A model generated the notes under the pieces. That model was given only the letters and a program-made list of their open reading frames with translations. It did not search any database and was not told where the DNA came from. Position numbers and translations under genes: made by a program. A stretch of 64,000 bases of DNA, from the NCBI RefSeq assembly GCF_030272615.1, contig NC_081415.1, forward strand, positions 370,393,667-370,457,666. The letters run 5' to 3'. The stretch comes from Cryptomeria japonica. Lineage: Eukaryota > Streptophyta > Pinopsida > Cupressales > Cupressaceae. Positions 59,110-64,000 of this stretch are shown here, piece after piece. Every line of letters begins with the position of its first letter. The stretch's first letter is position 1.

Positions 59110-59317
59110 ATCTCCCCCTTTCCAATTAATGGAAACACTCATGTGAAAAATGATCATGGTTTCATCTGTCGGTTTCATCCTGAACCTGCTCCCCCTAAGC
59201 TAAATATTCATCTATGATCATAATAAAAAATACTCTATATCTCCATATCTCCCCCTAATGTATACAACTCCCCTTTTTTCTCTCTTTTTTTTTCACATCT
59301 ATATCACTCCCCCTTTG
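59110..59317 (-). promoter_or_regulatory. Multiple polypurine tracts of S3
   Basis: On the minus strand GGAAAGGGGGAGAT abuts the LTR, and further GGGGGAG tracts lie at 59189-59198, 59249-59258 and 59307-59317 (CAAAGGGGGAG). Four tracts in 210 bases is the densest set of the three S copies. Confidence 0.72.
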
Positions 59318-59413
59318 ACATCAATGGCATCAAAATTTCTGAAAAGAATACCAAAAATCCAAAATCGGGACGAAGAATGAAAGATATTGTACAATGAATA
59401 TCCCAAAAATACC

Positions 59414-62400
59414 TTACTGGAGCTTAATATACTTGAAAATTTCTGGATAGGCCTTCTCAAAAAGATCTAGATAAGTATCCCAACCAGATTTGAAAGTGCT
59501 GGAAATAGATACAAGTCCATTTAGCATATGGGCAAATGACTCTTTCTCATTTTTCTCTCTCAATGTGGGCTTATCGACCATATCTATACACTCCTTTTTA
59601 TGTAGACTAAGTGAATCCAACCACGGACTCACCAAGCCTCTAATACTTCTGGCTCTTCTTATGATTTTATCTTTTTCTTTCTCAAGAACAGAAACTTGGG
59701 CTTCCAAAAGTAAAATCTAACCATCAATGGATGTAGTCACTGAATTCAATCCATCAAAAGAATTGGCTATACCTACAATTTTCTCATGAAATTCCTTAAT
59801 CCTCTTATCCAAATTAACTATAAGAAAATTTGTGTTACAACATACTCTGTAAATATTTGTACACTTCTTTAAAGAATTATCTATCAATTTCAACTTATCA
59901 TTAATTTCCTTCCTTTCAGACTCAATCATTTGATCAAATGTAGCTCTCTTTGCCTGTGTGAACCTCTCTAGTGCTTGTCGGTTTGAAATCTACTGCAAGG
60001 ATTGAAAATCCTTTGAAATATGTCCAGTGATTATCTTAAGCTTGTCGGATGGGCTTACTTCATATCCAAACTTGCACTCTAGGACTAGTCTATGCAAAAC
60101 AGTGACAGACTGGTCAATAACACCTTTATCCATAGATCCCTCCATCATTTTTTGTGCAACCATCATCATGAGTTCAGTAGAACTCATCTCGGTTATGCTT
60201 TTCTTTTCAACCTATGAGGTGTCAATTGATAACAATGATGGACTTACTATTGGTTCCCTACCAGATTCCTCTTTTTTCTCCTCTGATGATTTAACCTTTA
60301 TAGCTTCCTCACTTGCACCAGTGGCTTCGCCACTTGGTGTAGTCTCAGTAACTACTGGTTTCTCCCTAGGAACTATAACCTCATCCTATACATTTGTATT
60401 TGGAGGACTATTGTCCTCAACATTATTAACTCATTAATTATCAACCTTTACACTCTATATTTTCCGGTATCTCAATATTTTTCTATACATTTCTATCTAC
60501 TGAGGGCTCAATTTCCACTATCTTAATATTTTTCAAAATTGAGGGTGAAATACCCATAATACCCTTTCCTTTTCCTTCAACCGAGATGTCTATAGTATCT
60601 TTCTTAGTTTTTGATGAAGTATAAAAACCATGGTTCTCCTCAAAGAACTTAACCCATGCCTTGTGGGTCTCCTTGATTTTATCATTTACTCTTTATAACA
60701 TAAGACTGATTATTCTATGTTTGTTAAATATTTTCCTATCTGCAACTTCAAGTGTCTTATCCATCTCCTCTGGAGCAATAGAAACACAAACATATAACAA
60801 CTCTTGTATCTTTATATGCTTGTCCTCTTGCATTCCTAATATTCTTCTAGCATCTAACATATCATACAACTGTGCCAGTATTTGGTTTTCAATTTCTATC
60901 AGGGCTTTCTTATAAATATCCAAATATAACAAAATTGCTTCCTCTACTTCTCTTTGTTCATCATTTTCTAAATGTTCATAATAAAACCGTACATTCTATA
61001 ACATACCATCTTTATTAATCTCATCAACTAACTTTGCACAAGTCTTTGGTGGAATGATAGTTACATTACCAGATTCAATTGCTAGATCAATGTCATCCTT
61101 CTTCTTTCTCCTTCTAGTACTGGATGGGGTTGAAGGTGTTTCTTTTGGTGCTTTCTTTTGTGCCAATACACTAATAGTAACTTTCCTAACTGGTTGCTTC
61201 TTAGCCTCTACCTTAGTTTCTTTAGTTTTCTTACTTATTACCCTTCTGAATGCCAGGGGCATGTCATCTTCAGATGTAGACTCTACTACAATAGGCTCGA
61301 TGAATATTTATGGTTCTTTTCTCTTCCTGCCTTTCTCTGGGACAACATCAATCAATGATTTGATGTCCCGTGAAACCTTTTCAACAAACTTACTTGCCTT
61401 TCCTTCTTGCTTCTCTCTCTTCTTCTGGTTTAACTCAGTTTCAACATCTTGTGTCTTCTCTTTAGCAATGCCAAAGGTTTTTGCAGTTTCATCTACCGGT
61501 GCATCAATTAACATATGTGCATAAGCATCAAGAATACGAGCATCAAATTCATAACCCATCTCCTCAATCCATATCTTCCAGGGTTTGATCACTTCCATGA
61601 GTGTTTCATCTTTCTTAACCATGAAGCATATGTCAGTTGAGTATTTCTCAACAATGTGCTTAGGAACCCTCATCCTAAAATTCATAGCCTTTTGAAATGC
61701 TTTAAAATATCCCCATAATTTTTCATCTCTTTGAATACCTAATGTATCAATAGACTATTTTAGTTGCCTCCCTACTGGGATATCAAATGCCCATTGTCTC
61801 TTCCCAAAACTGGGAGTTTCATTGATGAAAAATAACATTAAATAGATAATTAGGTTACCATATCAGAAAGGCCCCTTCTTTTCTCCTTTAATCTTTCCTA
61901 GGTTAATCAATAGTTCATCTAACATCCAACCACATAGATTTATCTTCTCATTCTCCCTTGTCATTTTATAAGTTGAATAAATGAAAGCGTTAGAAACAAA
62001 ATTCAGTCGGTTTAATTGTGTTGCCTTGTAACTGATGACCATGCTTCCGAATCTAATGTCTGTATTAGTGATATAACGGATTCTCATTGATCATCTATCC
62101 GATGTTGTGTTGGTGATCTTGCTAACCTGATCATTTAAAATTTTCTTCTCCGGACATTGTCCAACCTGTGGTAAACCGATGGTTTCCCTGATGACCTCCT
62201 TTGTAGCCTTATATGGTCTATCTAACCAGATAAACTCTCCATGCACTTTGCTCAAAACATACCTAACAATTTCATCTTCAAATTTTGAAATATCCAAAAT
62301 GCTGGTAAACCCTAGATCAACATTATGCTGGTATTCAGGTTTAATCTTTCCAAAATCTCTCATTAACTCATTCATGTACATTCTCTTGATATCAATCATT

Positions 62401-62606
62401 CTCAAATCCTCAATATGACAGTGGACGTAAGCTCTTGCATCTTCAACATACACAACTCCTCCCAGGACAAGGGTAAAAGCTCCAACCGAATCGTCTAGGG
62501 TAGCTACATGTGGATATCACTTGAAAATTGACCTGGGATAGTCCTTGACCTCAACAATAGTCGGATTTACAATGAAGATAGGTACAGATGATGATCCTTC
62601 TTTCAT
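59414..62606 (-). pseudogene. S3 ORF2: protein of unknown function in place of pol
   Basis: ATG 62606 gives MKEGSSSVPIFIVNPTIVEV. Blocks in order are VYVEDARAYVHCHIEDLRM, LSKVHGEFIWLDRPYKATKE, VIRETIGLPQVGQCPEKK, MVISYKATQLNRLNFVSN, GKIKGEKKGPF, RMRVPKHIVEKYSTDI, IWIEEMGYEFDARILDAYAH, then Lys-rich and coiled-coil blocks, ending EAYPEIFKYIKLQ and the stop at 59414. The VRKV motif with Lys clusters (61100-61220) could be a nuclear-localisation-like region. Fewer than ten breaks occur in about 1,060 codons. The N-terminal block recalls plant transposon-associated Transposase_32-type domains; function unknown. Confidence 0.78.
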
Positions 62607-62937
62607 GATTAAAGATAAATACTCGTGAATCGCTGCCAGTGAAAAATCCTAAAGGCCTCTTTCAATCACTGGTGAAATCACTCAAGAAGATATTTGATCA
62701 CACTGAATCGCCCTTAATCACTCTGAATCTCTCTAAATGCAAGGTGATAAAAAATGAAGTAGATTCAACCTTTTATCCTTCAAGAAAGACCCTAATCTTT
62801 CATTGACATAAATGACTTCTGGTGGAAGATACCGGATCTCGATAAACATCTCCATGCCAGAAAAGCATCTCCAATGCTTGGAACATCTTCTAGAACCTCT
62901 TCTTGGGGAATATGCAACATCTTCATGAATTTTTCCT

Positions 62938-62964
62938 ACCCCTAAGGCATCTACTCCAATTACC
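62938..62964 (-). other. Conserved gag/ORF2 junction sequence of S3
   Basis: The minus strand reads GGTAATTGGAGTAGATGCC followed by TTAGGGG, at the same place as in S1 and S2. Confidence 0.55.
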
Positions 62965-62989
62965 AGTTGAGCTTCCTTCCGGTGCAGGA

Positions 62990-64000
62990 ATAAACTCCTC
63001 TATCAGATAAGTAACCAGAGCATTACCATCTATAGATTGATCTTCAGTCTTCCTAGCCCATCTTTAGGTATGATCTTGTCGTATTTCATTAACCTTCTAT
63101 TTCCCTTTCTCATTTGATCCTCCATTACCAACCAAATGATTTCTACTTCTACAGAATTTAGCAATATGTCCAACCTCATTACATGCATAACATGTAACAT
63201 TGTTCTTTTGAATTGCTTTGCTAAAACTGGTATAATTTCTTGACTTGTACTAATTAGCCATATGTCCAAATTTTCCACATGCATAAAATTTTACATTCAT
63301 TCTGCAATCTTTTGTCTTATGACCATACTTATTATTATTACTAGGGGAAATTGGTTTTGTGGTTGGAAATGGTTTTGATATGCAAAGTTGTTGAAATGAT
63401 TATGCTGATATTCAAGAGGTATTAGTGTATGGAAAATTGTTGAAGTGATTGTGCTGGTGTTCAGGAAGTGTATTGGTATATGGAAGATTATTGCGTCTAT
63501 GATCATATAAAGGGTTTTCAGACACCTTGTAGGTATTGTTTTTTGCATTGACTTCATTTTTATTGCTCCCCCTTTTATTTGATCCTTGGGTTGCATGTTC
63601 GAACCTTGCCCTATACCTTTCCAAGTCATGATCAATTTCATCTTCATTAATATTCATACCCAATTTGGCACATAATTCTAAACACTCTTGTACTCATCCA
63701 GTATCCTTCATTTCAATGGCTACTTCCATCATTTGTTTCATCAAATATGTCATACGGTCTGGTGCATCCATCCTGCTTGACCCTAAGGAAGTTGAAGTAC
63801 CTATCCTTGAATTCAGATGATGATTTTCAAAACCAGGAGGGAATTTCCCTTTTTGTGCTCTATCCATAGCCGCCAAGTCCTCATTCTAGGGTATGTAGGA
63901 ACTGTGTAGTTATATTTATTTAGAGCTGGATGTGAATGGTTTTCAGAATAGTACTGATTATACTTTCCATTCATGAAGTCATTTTTGGATTCCATCAGAT
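62990..64000 (-). pseudogene. S3 gag, N-terminus unlike S1 and S2
   Basis: The C-terminal part has knuckles similar to S1/S2: KFYACGKFGHMANQY (both outer Cys changed) and CYACNEVGHIAKFC, then basic residues. The N-terminal 250 residues differ: KGKFPPGFENHHLNSRI, MDAPDRMTYLMKQMMEVAIE, ELCAKLGMNINEDEIDHDLE, then an Asn/His-rich stretch. No long coiled coil like that of S1 and S2 is seen. The frame may extend beyond the window. Several stops and shifts break it. This suggests that Gag N-termini were exchanged within the S family. Confidence 0.68.

Larger units (their letters stand above)
56982..64000 (-). mobile_element. S3: Sirevirus-like LTR element without pol (cut by window edge)
   Basis: On the minus strand the window shows gag, ORF2, multiple polypurine tracts and a 3' LTR; the 5' LTR and primer site are beyond 64000. 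The 3' LTR (56982-59109) is split by a solo-B LTR at 57686-58889. Layout and protein blocks match S1 and S2. No pol motif occurs between gag and ORF2. The left flank CAAAA (56977-56981) should recur at the right end outside the window. Confidence 0.87.

Overview
The window is repeat-dense nuclear DNA of a seed plant with a large, retrotransposon-rich genome. The evidence is plant-type Ty3 (Tat-like) and Copia (Sirevirus-like) LTR retroelements, plant tRNA-iMet primer sites, a fragment of the plant elongation-factor gene SPT6, and wholesale decay by C-to-T change. The sequence does not let me choose between a conifer and an angiosperm. I found no intact cellular gene, no tRNA or rRNA gene and no CRISPR array. 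Nearly every coding stretch is a broken transposon open reading frame. My labels are: R1 = a Ty3-type family with only gag and protease; T = an old Tat-like Ty3 element; S1, S2 and S3 = three Sirevirus-like elements without pol; solo-B = solo LTRs of a related family.

Layout. 1-2306: 3' end of an R1 copy (+), inserted in a decayed unrecognised reading frame that continues at 2308-4007. 4996-7682: a decayed Ty3 gag (-) with its primer site, split by a 1.6 kb insertion. 8893-10037: a second decayed Ty3 gag (+). 10040-37911: element T (-), reading from gag at the right to integrase, 3' region and LTR at the left. T is broken by a complete R1 copy in reverse transcriptase (16527-24393, TSD GTTAG), by a 343-bp TRIM in protease (26605-26947), and by S1 in gag (28601-36725, TSD GTAAC/GTAAT). 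S1 is itself broken by solo-B (33739-34959, TSD CATAT). At each of these four insertions the host reading frame rejoins exactly once the insert and one TSD copy are removed.

38000-42440: non-coding repeats, including a near-identical 1.1 kb tandem duplication. 43000-51300: a tandemly doubled unit holding an SPT6 fragment; S2 (44019-50853, TSD AAAAT) sits in the second unit. 52515-55393: exon-like islands of an unrecognised decayed gene. 56982-64000: S3, whose 3' LTR carries another solo-B.

The most interesting content is the S family. Three independent copies share LTR, tRNA-iMet primer site, a zinc-knuckle gag, a long second reading frame (ORF2) where pol should be, repeated polypurine tracts, and LTR. 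A conserved sequence marks the gag/ORF2 junction in all three, so loss of pol looks ancestral to the family. R1 also lacks reverse transcriptase and integrase. Both families must have been mobilised by enzymes from other elements.
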